From contig NZ_JAUYWA010000002.1 in the NCBI RefSeq assembly GCF_030689025.1, forward strand, positions 226,994 through 290,993: 64,000 bases of DNA. Direction: 5' to 3'. The position numbers and the translations under genes are program-made. The DNA is from Oceanobacter sp. 1_MG-2023 (lineage in GTDB: Bacteria; Pseudomonadota; Gammaproteobacteria; Pseudomonadales; Oceanobacteraceae). How positions within the stretch are numbered: the first letter of the stretch is position 1; the number at the start of each line of letters is the position of its first letter. The notes below the pieces were generated by a model. The model had not been told where the DNA came from. It worked only from the letters and a program-made list of their open reading frames with translations, and did not search any database. Shown here piece by piece: positions 1 through 9,001 of the stretch.

Positions 1-91
1 GCACAATCTCGAAGTAATAGGCTGCACCAAGCAGGGCAGCACAGATCAAAAATCCGGCCAGATAGCCAAAACGCAATAATCTCGGGCTCAT
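1..91 (-). CDS. dsbB: DsbB-like disulfide bond formation protein, N-terminal fragment
   Basis: The gene starts with ATG at 91 and runs off the left edge of the window, so only about 30 residues are visible. They read MSPRLLRFGYLAGF and then a hydrophobic stretch ending AAYYFEIV. This matches the first membrane segment of DsbB proteins, which reoxidise periplasmic DsbA and pass electrons to quinones. In DsbB the CxxC active site follows directly after this segment, so the diagnostic residues lie outside the window. It is on the same strand as gshA, 245 bp downstream of it. The call rests only on the N-terminal pattern and could be another small membrane protein. Confidence 0.55.
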   Translation of the reverse strand, partial: MSPRLLRFGYLAGFLICAALLGAAYYFEIV

Positions 92-336
92 GGGGTTGCC
101 TTATGCGAAATCGTGATGATGGGCGAGTGTATCACAGCACTTTGTACGGGAACCGGGTTGTCATTGCGCAAATCTGACACCCGTTATGGCGGCGTCAGAC
201 TTGAGTCATGGTTCTTTACGTGCCAAGTGGCTGTGGTGGCGGATGTCAGTCCGCCAGAAGTCGAAAATGTTCCGCCGGATGCAAGCATTCTCGCCCGTTT
301 TCTCTGCCATATTGGCCAGACCGGACGAGAGTCTTG

Positions 337-1935
337 TTAACGTTGCAGGTAATCGGCAAGAAAGTCTTCGAATGACAGTGTATCGCTGGCTTCGATTTGG
401 GCTTGCTCTTGCAGTGACTGGCGGGCCAGGGCTTGCCAGTGGCGATGAACCTCCGGTGCCAGTGGTTGTGACAGGGCCTTGCGGTGCTGTCTGGCTTGTT
501 GCAGGGTAAATTCGCTGAACTCCAGCTTTTGCTCTTGCAGCGCCGCCAGTACTTTGGCGGATGGCGTATGAGCCGCATCGGCCAGTTTCAGGCGTTGCTG
601 GCCCAGGCTGTCAATATGGAAGCTGTGCTGGTTGGCGCTGTCCATTTGTTGCGCCAGTGCCTGCATGTCATCCAGCAAGGCCAGGCCCCATTGCTGCAGG
701 TTGCGCTCTTGCCCTTGACTGAGCAGCGTCAGGCCCGGCTCCCGGCCGCGCATGACCGTGCGCTGTTGATTGGTCTGTATCTGCAGATATTCGTCATCTT
801 CAATGGTGTCGCTGGACTGCAGCAGGCAGTAACACAAAAACAGATCCATAAACGTCGTTTGTGGTACATCGATGCCAACCGGCATAAAGGGATTCAGGTC
901 GGTGTTGCGGACCTCGATGTATTCGACGCCAAAGGTATTCAGGGCTTCCAGCGGTTTTTCATCGTTTTTGGCGATACGTTTGGGGCGGATGTCGCTGTAG
1001 AACTCGTTTTCGATTTGCAGCAGGTGGGTGTTCAGCTGCTGGTAAACGCCGTGTTGATCCTGGACGCCCAGCTTTTCGTAATCGTCGACCTGGACATTAA
1101 TGGCATCCCCCAGAGTCTCGACGTAATTCTCAACGCTGTTGTAGCACACTCGCAGGCTGGACTGGGCATTGTTCTGATAGCCCAGGTCACTCATGCGCAG
1201 TGATGTGGCGTATGGCAGATACAGGGTGTGTTTGTGCAAGGTATCAAGGTTGTGCTCACGGCCGGCGAGAAAGCTGCTGCAAACGGCCGGGGAGGCGCCG
1301 AACAGGTACAGCAATAACCAGGAATAGCGCCGGAAGTTACGGATCAGGCCAAAATAGCGACGTGAGATAAAGTCCTGCAAGGATTCGTCGGGCTGGTTAT
1401 CCAGGGCTTTGAGTATTGGCCACAGTTCGTCGGGCAGTGAAAAATTATAATGAATACCCGCAATACATTGCATGGTACGACCATAGCGGTGCCACAAACC
1501 ATGACGATAAACATGCTTGAGCTGGCCCAGATTGGAGCTGCCATAGGTCGCAATCGGGATGCTCATCTCGCCTTCCAGAATACAGGGCATGGAGCTGGGC
1601 CAGATCAGTTCGGCGTCCATCTGGCTGAAGGCAAAACGGTGAGCCACATCGAGACAGGCAATGGCTTCATGGCCGCTGCGGTAGACCGGCGTGATAAATT
1701 CCAGCAAGGCTTCGGAATAATCCGTGGTGATGCTGGGGTGGGTCAGGGTCGAGCCAAGCCCTGTGGGGTGGGGCTTCTGGCTGATAACGCCATCGTTGTT
1801 ACAACGCAGACCTTCCTTCTCGATACCGCGCTGCAACCGCGTCAATAGAGCCGCATGTTGCGGATTTTGCAGTAGCGCCAATGCGTTGCGATAGGCAGTA
1901 TCTTGGAAAGCGCGGGGAAGGGTGGTGGTTGCCAA
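337..1935 (-). CDS. gshA: Glutamate-cysteine ligase (gamma-glutamylcysteine synthetase)
   Basis: This enzyme catalyses the first step of glutathione synthesis: ATP-dependent joining of L-glutamate and L-cysteine in the cytoplasm. The 532-residue length fits the proteobacterial GshA family. The N-terminal signature RGIEKEGLR lies near residue 37, and the conserved block FGVEYIEVRNTDLNPFMP lies near residue 340. The farthest start is a TTG at 1935 with only a weak ribosome-binding site, and no good in-frame ATG lies close by, so the exact start is uncertain. It is followed on the same strand by the DsbB-like gene and preceded by tex. As far as I recall, tex and gshA are also neighbours in Pseudomonas. 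The family assignment is firm. Confidence 0.95.
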   Translation of the reverse strand: MATTTLPRAFQDTAYRNALALLQNPQHAALLTRLQRGIEKEGLRCNNDGVISQKPHPTGLGSTLTHPSITTDYSEALLEFITPVYRSGHEAIACLDVAHRFAFSQMDAELIWPSSMPCILEGEMSIPIATYGSSNLGQLKHVYRHGLWHRYGRTMQCIAGIHYNFSLPDELWPILKALDNQPDESLQDFISRRYFGLIRNFRRYSWLLLYLFGASPAVCSSFLAGREHNLDTLHKHTLYLPYATSLRMSDLGYQNNAQSSLRVCYNSVENYVETLGDAINVQVDDYEKLGVQDQHGVYQQLNTHLLQIENEFYSDIRPKRIAKNDEKPLEALNTFGVEYIEVRNTDLNPFMPVGIDVPQTTFMDLFLCYCLLQSSDTIEDDEYLQIQTNQQRTVMRGREPGLTLLSQGQERNLQQWGLALLDDMQALAQQMDSANQHSFHIDSLGQQRLKLADAAHTPSAKVLAALQEQKLEFSEFTLQQARQHRKALSQPLAPEVHRHWQALARQSLQEQAQIEASDTLSFEDFLADYLQR

Positions 1936-2042
1936 GGTCGTCTCGATTCAGAACAAATGTCGGCGGAGTATAAAAGAAAGCTGGTCGGGTAAGTAAGTCC
2001 GGGCGCAGGACTGACAAGTAAAAGAGCTGTGCAGGAGCGCAA

Positions 2043-2081
2043 CAATAGCCAGCGACAGGAGACTGTCTGTTGCTGGCTATT
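2043..2081 (-). terminator. Hairpin between tex and gshA, probable weak terminator
   Basis: The arms CAATAGCCAGC and GCTGGCTATTG form an 11-bp stem that extends inward through a CTGT/ACAG pairing. It lies about 25 bp after the tex stop. On the minus strand it is followed by only a few T residues (TTGTTGCG), so it is a weak terminator or an mRNA-stabilising hairpin. Confidence 0.5.
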
Positions 2082-2104
2082 GGTCATTCGGGTGAGTCGG
2101 GCGG

Positions 2105-4465
2105 TTATTTTTTCTTGCGCGCGTTGGACAGCGCCGCTGCCAGTGCCCCGGCCATGGCACCCTGGCCTTGCGGCTGTTTGTCGCCAAACGAGGTTCGGTT
2201 TTGGCCGCCTCGTTTGGGGCTGTTGTTGCGTTGGCCACCGCGATTGGCTTGTTCAGCGGCTTTTTCATTGGCATCGTCACCCAGGCGCATCGACAGGCCA
2301 ATACGTTTACGCTCAGGGTCCACTTCCATTACCTTGACCTTGACGATGTCCCCGGCCTTGACGACATCCCGAGGGTCTTTGACATAGTGGTCAGCCAGTG
2401 CCGAGATATGTACCAGGCCATCCTGATGGACGCCGATATCCACAAAGGCACCAAAGGCGGCAACGTTGGTAATGACACCTTCGAGCACCATATTGGGTTT
2501 CAGGTCGGAGATTTTTTCGACACCTTCCTGGAATTCGGCAAAGCGGAATTCCGGGCGCGGGTCACGTCCCGGTTTCTCCAGCTCTGCAAGAATATCTTTC
2601 ACCGTCAGCAGCCCGGCGTCAGCACTGACAAACTGCTCGGCATTGACCGATTTGAGGAAGGAGTGGTCTCCGACCAGGCTGCCGATATCCTTGCCAAAGT
2701 GCTTGGCGATATTGTTCACCAGCGGGTAGGACTCAGGGTGAACCGCCGAGGCATCGAGGGGGTTGCTGCCGTTCATGATGCGCAGAAAGCCTGCCGCCTG
2801 TTCGAAGGTTTTGGCTCCCAGTCGCGGCACCTTGGCCAATTCCTTACGGCTGTTAAAGGCACCGTTTTCGTCCCGGAAGGCAACGATATTATTGGCGAGG
2901 GTGGTGTTCAGGCCGGAAATCCGGCTGAGCAGTGGTGCTGATGCTGTGTTCAGGTCGACGCCGACCGAGTTCACACAGTCTTCCACAACGGCATCCAGCG
3001 AGCGGGCCAGATGACTTTGGTTAACATCGTGCTGGTACTGGCCAACGCCGATGGATTTGGGTTCGATTTTGACCAGCTCGGCCAGAGGGTCCTGCAAGCG
3101 TCGGGCAATGGAGACAGCGCCACGAATGGTGACATCGAGGTTCGGGAATTCCTTGGCAGCCAGCTCTGAGGCGGAGTACACCGAGGCACCGGCTTCGTTG
3201 ACCATGATTTTTTGCACTTTCTGGCTGGCATCCAGTGCCGGGTTGATTTTTTTCAGCATATCGCCAACAAACTTGTCGGTTTCCCGGCTGCCGGTGCCGT
3301 TGCCAATCGCAATTAACTGCACGCCGTGTTTTGCAATCATGGCCATCAGGATGGCTTCAGATTCGGCAAATCTGTTTTGCGGAGGAGTGCAGTAAATCGT
3401 GCTGTAATCGACCACCTTGCCTGTGGCGTCAACCACCGCAACCTTCACGCCGGTGCGCAAACCCGGATCGAGGCCCATGGTGTTTTTGGCACCAGCGGGC
3501 GCAGAAAGCAGCAAATCCTTGAGGTTGTCGGCAAAGACCTTGATGGCGCCTTCTTCGGCCTTTTCGCGTAATTGCCCGACCAGTTCGGTTTCAAGATGGG
3601 TCAACAGCTTGATGCGCCAGGTCCACTTGACGACTTCGGCCAGCCAGCGATCGGCGGCCCGGCCTGCGTTCTTGAGCTGGAAATGACCGGCAATCATGGC
3701 TTCACACGGGCTACCAGCCAGCTTGTCTTCCAGCTCTGCTTGGGTGACCAGCGAGAAACCCAGTATGCCTTCGTTACGGCCGCGCAGAATCGCCAGCGCA
3801 CGGTGACTCGGCACGTTTTTTAACGCTTCATCGTGTTCAAAATAGTCGGCGAACTTGCTGCCTTCGGCTTCTTTACCAGCAATCACCCGGACCGACAGGA
3901 TAGCTTCCTGTTGCAGAAACTGGCGGAGCTTGGCCAGCAGGTCGGCATCTTCGGCGAAGCGTTCCATCAGGATATACCTGGCACCATCCAGTGCGGCCTT
4001 GGTGTCGGCGATGCCCTTGTCGGCGGAGACAAACGCAGTGGCTTCAGACTCGGGGGTCAGGTTCGGATTATCCAACAGACGTTCGGCCAGTGGTGCCAGT
4101 CCGGCTTCGATGGCGATCTGGCCTTTGGTGCGGCGTTTTTTCTTGTAGGGCAAGTACAGGTCTTCGAGCCGGGTTTTGGTATCGGCAGTCAGTAGCTCCC
4201 GCTGTAGTTCCGGGGTCAGCTTGCCCTGCTCACCAATGCTTTTCAGGATGCTGTCGCGACGATCTTCCATCTCGCGCAGATAACGCAATCGCTCTTCCAG
4301 ATTACGCAGCTGGGTGTCATCCAGTGCTCCGGTGACTTCTTTCCGGTAGCGGGAAATAAACGGTACGGTGGCACCTTCATCCAGCAAGGCAACGGCAGCC
4401 GATACCTGTTGCGGACGGATATTGAGTTCTTCGGCAAGGCGTTGGCCTATGGATTCGAGCAGCAT
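2105..4465 (-). CDS. tex: Tex family transcription accessory protein / S1 RNA-binding protein
   Basis: Tex is a cytoplasmic nucleic-acid-binding protein linked to transcription and RNA metabolism. It is 786 residues long, which is normal for the family. The N-terminal Tex domain carries [18 protein letters not shown] near residue 33. A YqgF/RNase H-like domain follows with [15 protein letters not shown] near residue 328. Helix-hairpin-helix segments come next ([12 protein letters not shown], then [19 protein letters not shown]). The S1 domain at about residues 650-725 includes [20 protein letters not shown]. The tail is basic and rich in glycine, asparagine and glutamine. The ATG start is clear. 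It is divergent from the Ter island and marks the left edge of the conserved block. Confidence 0.96.
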   Translation of the reverse strand: MLLESIGQRLAEELNIRPQQVSAAVALLDEGATVPFISRYRKEVTGALDDTQLRNLEERLRYLREMEDRRDSILKSIGEQGKLTPELQRELLTADTKTRLEDLYLPYKKKRRTKGQIAIEAGLAPLAERLLDNPNLTPESEATAFVSADKGIADTKAALDGARYILMERFAEDADLLAKLRQFLQQEAILSVRVIAGKEAEGSKFADYFEHDEALKNVPSHRALAILRGRNEGILGFSLVTQAELEDKLAGSPCEAMIAGHFQLKNAGRAADRWLAEVVKWTWRIKLLTHLETELVGQLREKAEEGAIKVFADNLKDLLLSAPAGAKNTMGLDPGLRTGVKVAVVDATGKVVDYSTIYCTPPQNRFAESEAILMAMIAKHGVQLIAIGNGTGSRETDKFVGDMLKKINPALDASQKVQKIMVNEAGASVYSASELAAKEFPNLDVTIRGAVSIARRLQDPLAELVKIEPKSIGVGQYQHDVNQSHLARSLDAVVEDCVNSVGVDLNTASAPLLSRISGLNTTLANNIVAFRDENGAFNSRKELAKVPRLGAKTFEQAAGFLRIMNGSNPLDASAVHPESYPLVNNIAKHFGKDIGSLVGDHSFLKSVNAEQFVSADAGLLTVKDILAELEKPGRDPRPEFRFAEFQEGVEKISDLKPNMVLEGVITNVAAFGAFVDIGVHQDGLVHISALADHYVKDPRDVVKAGDIVKVKVMEVDPERKRIGLSMRLGDDANEKAAEQANRGGQRNNSPKRGGQNRTSFGDKQPQGQGAMAGALAAALSNARKKK

Positions 4466-4627
4466 AAGGGTAGATCCATGTTCGGTTTCAAGGCAGTGCG
4501 GAGTATAGCGGGATTGATGTGCCGGTGCTGCCGTCTGCTTCTCTGTCTGTTTGCTGCTATTGAAAAACGAGTGTTAGTGGTAGTTGGCGGTTAAGGTGTG
4601 GTGGGTGGCGTGTGGTTCCCTGCGAAT

Positions 4628-4650
4628 CCGCCCCTCTCTGGCGGCTTTGT
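4628..4650 (+). terminator. Weak terminator-like hairpin upstream of the Ter operon
   Basis: CCGCC and GGCGG pair across a 7-base loop and are followed by CTTTGTTG. The stem is short and the tail is interrupted, so alone it would be weak. It is the first of two such hairpins in the same direction. Confidence 0.35.
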
Positions 4651-4666
4651 TGCGTATGTTCCATCC

Positions 4667-4695
4667 CCCGCCTTGCATAGTGATGGCGGGTTTTT
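4667..4695 (+). terminator. Rho-independent terminator with no upstream plus-strand gene
   Basis: CCCGCC pairs with GGCGGG across an 8-base loop and is followed directly by TTTTT. It is oriented to stop plus-strand transcription about 120 bp before the first Ter gene. No plus-strand CDS precedes it, so it would either end a small RNA or act as an attenuator in a Ter leader. Confidence 0.6.
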
Positions 4696-4766
4696 GATGA
4701 TAGATTCAACGAGTTAGGTAAAACCCGTCCCATTCCATCTGTGCGCTCTCTGCTCTGTTCCGGTGT

Positions 4767-4779
4767 CGTATCGGATACG
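4767..4779. promoter_or_regulatory. 13-bp palindrome, candidate operator of the Ter operon
   Basis: CGTATC-G-GATACG is a perfect palindrome about 38 bp before the first Ter gene start. This is a usual place for a repressor or activator site. No regulator gene is encoded in the island, so the binding protein is unknown. Confidence 0.35.
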
Positions 4780-4816
4780 CCGCTGGGCCATGTTGTCTGA
4801 ATATTGAATAACCGAG

Positions 4817-5827
4817 GTGAAGTTCTTGATCTGGTTTCTTGAAGGTCAATCGAGTCAGCGCGATATCATTACCGGCGCTCGCGACGCCTTGCCTGCGGAT
4901 GTCACTCTCTTGGCTTCTCATCGTGGTGATCGCCCGGAAATTACCGGTCTGGCGGATGTGTCGTTACGTGAGCCGAAGGATAGTCCAGACAAAATTGACT
5001 GGGTAATTGACACCGCTCTGGAGCATGGCGTCCAGGTATTGCTGGCCGGACGTAATTGGCAGCTGTTTGAGACGGCTCGCGATCGCTTTGAAGCACATGG
5101 CTTGCAGCTGATTACCGGTGGCATGTCGTTGGAGACCTTCCGTCTGGTCGATAACAAAAGCCTGTTTACCGCTGCTGCTGAGCGTGCCGGTTTGGCCTGT
5201 GTGCCGGCGGTGACGGTGACGACGGCAGAGGAATTGGCGCAGGCGTATGCTGACATGTCGGTTTACGGTGAAGTCTGTATCAAGCCTGCCATCGGTATTT
5301 ATGGTCAGGGCTTCTGGCGTTTTCGGGAAGGTGTGGATGCCTTTCGCTGTTTTGCGAATCCGGATGCCCGTGAAGTCAATTTTGAGGCCTATTTACAGGC
5401 CTATGGTCTGGATACCCAACGTGCCCCGATGTTGGTGATGCCGTATATGGCGGGCAGCGAGTGTTCGGTTGATATGGTGTGTGAAGCAGGGGTGGCGGTA
5501 GCCTATGTTGGCCGTCGTAAACAGGGCTTGTACCAGACCTTTGAGCGTGAGTCGGCAGCGGTTGAGCTGGCACTCAAGGCCGCTGCTCATTTTGGCTGCG
5601 ATGGTCTGGTGAATGTACAGACTCGTGACGATGACAACGGCCAGCCGCATCTGCTGGAAATCAACCCGCGTTATTCCGGTGGTATCGGTTACACCCGGCT
5701 CACCGGGGTCAATTTACCCGGCATCTGGGCCTGTCGCCGCCTGGGTTTGCCAGAACCTGTGAGTGATTGGCTCCCGAATCTCAAGGTAAAAGTCGTCAGT
5801 GTGGCTTTACCATTGACGGCAGGCTGA
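4817..5827 (+). CDS. ATP-grasp enzyme of the Ter biosynthetic cluster
   Basis: This 336-residue protein has ATP-grasp architecture. A nucleotide-binding N-terminal half is followed by the grasp motifs EVCIKPAIGIYGQGFWRF near residue 150 and a C-terminal metal-binding segment LLEINPRYSGGIGYTR near residue 282. It resembles the ATP-grasp family named after its place in Ter operons. ATP-grasp enzymes join a carboxylate to an amine or thiol through an acyl phosphate. The specific substrate here is unknown. The frame opens with a GTG at 4817, and the ribosome-binding site is weak. It is the first gene of the island, 84 bp ahead of the TerD-protease gene. The family is confident; the pathway role is inferred from the neighbours. 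Confidence 0.85.
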   Translation: MKFLIWFLEGQSSQRDIITGARDALPADVTLLASHRGDRPEITGLADVSLREPKDSPDKIDWVIDTALEHGVQVLLAGRNWQLFETARDRFEAHGLQLITGGMSLETFRLVDNKSLFTAAAERAGLACVPAVTVTTAEELAQAYADMSVYGEVCIKPAIGIYGQGFWRFREGVDAFRCFANPDAREVNFEAYLQAYGLDTQRAPMLVMPYMAGSECSVDMVCEAGVAVAYVGRRKQGLYQTFERESAAVELALKAAAHFGCDGLVNVQTRDDDNGQPHLLEINPRYSGGIGYTRLTGVNLPGIWACRRLGLPEPVSDWLPNLKVKVVSVALPLTAG

Positions 5828-5911
5828 GTTGGAATCACCGCCGGGGTTGCAATTGGCCGGGGTTTGTCTCCATGCTTCAATCCGGCAAACAGGATCAGGG
5901 AGTGAGTATTG

Positions 5912-7060
5912 ATGCGGGAATTGGTCGTTGGTGCCAATGAAGGGCTGCCAGTCACAGACATTCGGCTAACCCTGGACAGCAAACAAGTTGGCGCGCTGGG
6001 ACGTAACGCCGGGTTGGCGTTATTGCCGCTTGACGCAAAACACCTGCCGACCGGTGCACCTTCCTTGTACCGGCTCACCCAGCCCTGGATGCAGTGGCAC
6101 GAGGAGGGTGACTCACTGCGGTGTGAGGTCGATCTGGCGCAATTACCTGCCCGAAGTGACCGGCTGTTGCTGGTGGTGTACACCTTTGCGGCAGTGGGGC
6201 CAGTGGCTGAGCTGGAGCGTGTACACTTGCGGATTGCGGATATCATCTCTTATAAACTGGAGCTGCAGGATTCGGGTGATGCTGCCATGGTCATTGGCGA
6301 ATGTTACCGCCGTGGTGCGCAGTGGAAATTCCGGGCGCTGGCGGAAGGTTCTGCTTATGGCCTCGCAGCGTTCGGGCGTCGTCTCGGGTTAACCATTGAT
6401 GATCACCATCCGGACCGGTCGCATGAAGCCGCTGGGGCGGAAGCGGGCAGGGCCGCTGCCGGTGTGGCAACAGGCACTGGTTTTGCGGTTTCCTCCCGAC
6501 ATATCCTGACCTGTGCTCATGTGATTGAAGATCGCCAGGATATTCATATAACGTCCTTTGACGGGCGTTATCGTGCTGAGCCAGTGATGGTCGATCGCCG
6601 TAATGATATCGCGTTATTACGTATCCAGCAGGAGCCCGGGTTGCAGCCCGTGTGCTTCCGTGACGATGTGCGCTGCCATCTTGGTGAAACGGTTGTCGCA
6701 CTGGGTTTTCCTCTGGCCGGTTTTGCTGGTGGCGATGTTCATGTTACACAAGGGGGCATTTCGGCGCTGTTTGGTGTCCATAACGATGCCAGCATCCTGC
6801 AGTTCACCGCACCGATTCAGCCAGGCTCCAGCGGCAGCCCGTTATTCGATAGCAACGGAGCCGTCGTGGGTATGGTGACTTCAAGTATCAGTGATGCACA
6901 AAATATGAATTTTGCCGTCAAGGCCGCTTTGTTACAGGCCTTTTTGCACGCTTGCCGGGTCGAGGTGTCCACCATGACAAGCGCCACCACACTGACCACG
7001 GCCGATATGGCACGAGTGACACAACCTTCCTTATGGAAGATTGAAGCACGCGGCAGCTAA
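5912..7060 (+). CDS. TerD-domain / trypsin-like serine protease fusion
   Basis: The protein has 382 residues in two parts. Residues about 1-160 form a TerD-like beta-sandwich ending in the typical MVIGECYRRGAQWKFRALAEG. The usual acidic calcium motif of TerD ([13 protein letters not shown]) is absent. Residues about 190-350 form a trypsin/HtrA-like protease with a complete triad: His in LTCAHVIED, Asp in DRRNDIALLRI and Ser in IQPGSSGSPLF. There is no signal peptide or PDZ domain, so it is probably cytoplasmic and may be aimed by its TerD domain at Ter complexes. The ATG at 5912 is preceded by AGGGAG at a good distance; a TTG lies one codon earlier. It follows the ATP-grasp gene and precedes the PRTase gene in the same direction. 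Confidence 0.88.
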   Translation: MRELVVGANEGLPVTDIRLTLDSKQVGALGRNAGLALLPLDAKHLPTGAPSLYRLTQPWMQWHEEGDSLRCEVDLAQLPARSDRLLLVVYTFAAVGPVAELERVHLRIADIISYKLELQDSGDAAMVIGECYRRGAQWKFRALAEGSAYGLAAFGRRLGLTIDDHHPDRSHEAAGAEAGRAAAGVATGTGFAVSSRHILTCAHVIEDRQDIHITSFDGRYRAEPVMVDRRNDIALLRIQQEPGLQPVCFRDDVRCHLGETVVALGFPLAGFAGGDVHVTQGGISALFGVHNDASILQFTAPIQPGSSGSPLFDSNGAVVGMVTSSISDAQNMNFAVKAALLQAFLHACRVEVSTMTSATTLTTADMARVTQPSLWKIEARGS

Positions 7061-7125
7061 ATACATCTTGCTGACCCCGGCCACCGTGTTGTGTGTGCTG
7101 TGGTTGGTACTCTGGGAATAAAATC

Positions 7126-8250
7126 ATGGAAAGTACCGCAGTAAAACACGCTTTGAGTGCCCAATTAATGCGCGGGTTGCTCGAAGTTAATGTGGACGAT
7201 GCACGTATCGATCCCGACGAGTTATTCGGTTTTGCCGAGCGGCGCAACCCGAAGCGGGCATTTCTGTTTGTCTCTCGGGTGTTAGGTCGTCATATTCCGG
7301 TACGCCCGGCGCAGATGGAAGCCGCTTTTACCAAATTGGCGGCGCAGATTCCGGATGACTTGCCCGGCCCGGTGCTGGTGATCGGCATGGCTGAAACCGC
7401 CGTTGGTCTGGGAGCCGGTGTCCATCGCGCCTACAGCGCGACACGGCCGGATGCAATTTATCTGGTGACGACCCGCCATCCGGTCGGGGATGACATTTTT
7501 ACCCGCTTTGAAGAAGAGCACAGCCATGCCAGTGCCCATCTGATTCATCGGCCGGTGGATGCTGATATTCGGGATGCCATGTTGCAGGCCCGTTCGCTGA
7601 TATTGGTCGACGATGAAGCCTCAACCGGCAAAACCTTTATCAACCTTTATGAAGCGCTGATGGCATCCGGGCTATCGCATATTGAGCGGGTGGTGACCTG
7701 TGTCTTGACGGATTGGTCCGAAGGCGCCGTGCAAAACAGGATTGCAGCCCCGACCGATCAGGTCTCGCTGTTGCAGGGCTCTTACCGATTTATTGAAGAT
7801 ATTACCGCCCCGTTGCCAGAGATGCCGGATGTTGAAACGGTAGCGGCCGGAGAGTGGCTCTTGTCGCCGGAGCATGACTTTGGCCGCTTGGGTGTACGTC
7901 ATGTCGACGACACGCTGGCGCCTGGGCTGCAAATCAAGGCCGGAGAACGGGTGCTGGTGGTTGGCACCGGAGAATTTGTCTGGAAACCGTTTTTACTGGC
8001 GGAACGACTGGAACAAGCCGGTGCCGATGTGCATTTTGGCTCGACTACCCGTTCGCCCATTGCTATCGGTCATGCTATCGAACATGCGTTATCCTTTCCG
8101 GACAACTACGGTCTGGGTATTCCCAATTTTATCTATAACGTCCGTCCGGGCCAGTTTGACCGGGTGCTGATTTGTACCGAGACTCCGGCAGAGGCTGTTC
8201 CCGCTCTGTTGATAGATACTCTGCAAGCCGAGGTAGTGGTCAATGAGTAA
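7126..8250 (+). CDS. Phosphoribosyltransferase-like protein with C-terminal TRSP domain
   Basis: The N-terminal domain is an orotate-PRTase-like fold with the PRPP-binding loop SLILVDDEASTGKTF near residue 155, and an earlier PVLVIGMAETAVGLGAG block. The C-terminal domain carries the sequence TTRSPIAIG that gives the TRSP family its name. This PRTase-TRSP pairing is known from Ter gene clusters and is thought to act on a ribosyl or nucleoside-like metabolite. The substrate is not established. I chose the ATG at 7126 (374 residues). An in-frame GTG at 7093 would add 11 poorly conserved residues. The stop overlaps the HAD gene start by 8 bp, which implies translational coupling. Confidence 0.85.
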   Translation: MESTAVKHALSAQLMRGLLEVNVDDARIDPDELFGFAERRNPKRAFLFVSRVLGRHIPVRPAQMEAAFTKLAAQIPDDLPGPVLVIGMAETAVGLGAGVHRAYSATRPDAIYLVTTRHPVGDDIFTRFEEEHSHASAHLIHRPVDADIRDAMLQARSLILVDDEASTGKTFINLYEALMASGLSHIERVVTCVLTDWSEGAVQNRIAAPTDQVSLLQGSYRFIEDITAPLPEMPDVETVAAGEWLLSPEHDFGRLGVRHVDDTLAPGLQIKAGERVLVVGTGEFVWKPFLLAERLEQAGADVHFGSTTRSPIAIGHAIEHALSFPDNYGLGIPNFIYNVRPGQFDRVLICTETPAEAVPALLIDTLQAEVVVNE

Positions 8251-9001
8251 TACGCGTCCGCTGGTTTTTGTCGATCTTGATGACACCCTGTTCCAAACCG
8301 CTCGCAAAATGCCACCCGACAGCCCGCGCCACCCTGCCACCCTGGATGTGCACGGCCAGCCCAATGGTTATATGACGCCGGTACAGCAGGCTTTTGTGCA
8401 ATGGCTGCTGGTTACCGCCGACGTCGTGCCGGTGACGGCGCGCAGCGTAGAGGCCTACCGCCGGGTGCAGATTCCGTTTGTCCATGGTGCTGTGTGTGCC
8501 CATGGCGGCGTGATCCTGACGCCGGATCATCAGCTGGAGCCACAATGGCAGGCACAGATGACCGATCGTCTGGCGGCCTTTCAGTCACGGCTGCAGCAGC
8601 TGAGCGCCGCCACATTGTCTATTGGCGAGGCGCTGGGTTTCTCACTCAGAGGCTGGGTGGTCGAAGAAGAAGGCTTGCAACATTACGTCGTCACCAAGCA
8701 TAACGAACAGGACGATGCGGTACTTGCGCAGGTGTTAGCCGAAGTGCAGCGCCGCGGTTTGCTGGAAGGTATGCACGTACATGCCAATGGCAATAATCTG
8801 GCTTTCTTGCCCCAGGGGCTGGCCAAACAGCTGGCGGTGCAGGAATGGCTGCAGCGGGACCGGGCCATCAACGGCGACCGTCCGGTATTGGGGTTTGGTG
8901 ACAGCCTGACCGATTTGGGTTTTATGAGCGAATGCCACTGGTGGGCCACCCCGGCCCGAGGGCAGTTGGCACGGGTGGTGGAGGACCAGATTCATGAGTG
9001 A
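8243..9001 (+). CDS. HAD-family phosphatase of the Ter cluster
   Basis: This 252-residue HAD hydrolase has the nucleophile motif FVDLDDTLFQ near residue 9. Motif II-like VPVTARS lies near residue 58, and the metal-binding motif GFGDSLTDLGFM near residue 219. The cap insertion between motifs resembles sugar-phosphatase type HADs. It most likely removes phosphate from an intermediate made by the neighbouring PRTase-type enzymes, but the substrate cannot be read from the sequence. It overlaps the upstream PRTase gene by 8 bp and the downstream StiP gene by 8 bp, so the four enzymes from 7126 to 11056 look like one tightly coupled unit. Confidence 0.85.
   Translation: MSNTRPLVFVDLDDTLFQTARKMPPDSPRHPATLDVHGQPNGYMTPVQQAFVQWLLVTADVVPVTARSVEAYRRVQIPFVHGAVCAHGGVILTPDHQLEPQWQAQMTDRLAAFQSRLQQLSAATLSIGEALGFSLRGWVVEEEGLQHYVVTKHNEQDDAVLAQVLAEVQRRGLLEGMHVHANGNNLAFLPQGLAKQLAVQEWLQRDRAINGDRPVLGFGDSLTDLGFMSECHWWATPARGQLARVVEDQIHE

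Larger units (their letters stand above)
4466..4816. other. Leader/intergenic region between tex and the Ter operon
   Basis: This 351-bp gap between divergent genes holds no convincing ORF. It contains two terminator-like hairpins pointing toward the Ter operon (4628-4650 and 4667-4695) with no plus-strand gene before them, and a perfect palindrome at 4767-4779. A transcription start upstream would give a long leader or a small RNA. I see no strong sigma-70 promoter. Confidence 0.5.

Noticed and set aside
92..336. Small gene or terminator between gshA and the DsbB-like gene
   Set aside because: Short frames here lack ribosome-binding sites and domains, and the GGCGGA/TCCGCC hairpin has no T-run.
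2168..2941. Plus-strand frame of 257 codons opposite tex
   Set aside because: Tex is unambiguous on the other strand, and this frame covers its S1 domain region with no similarity of its own.
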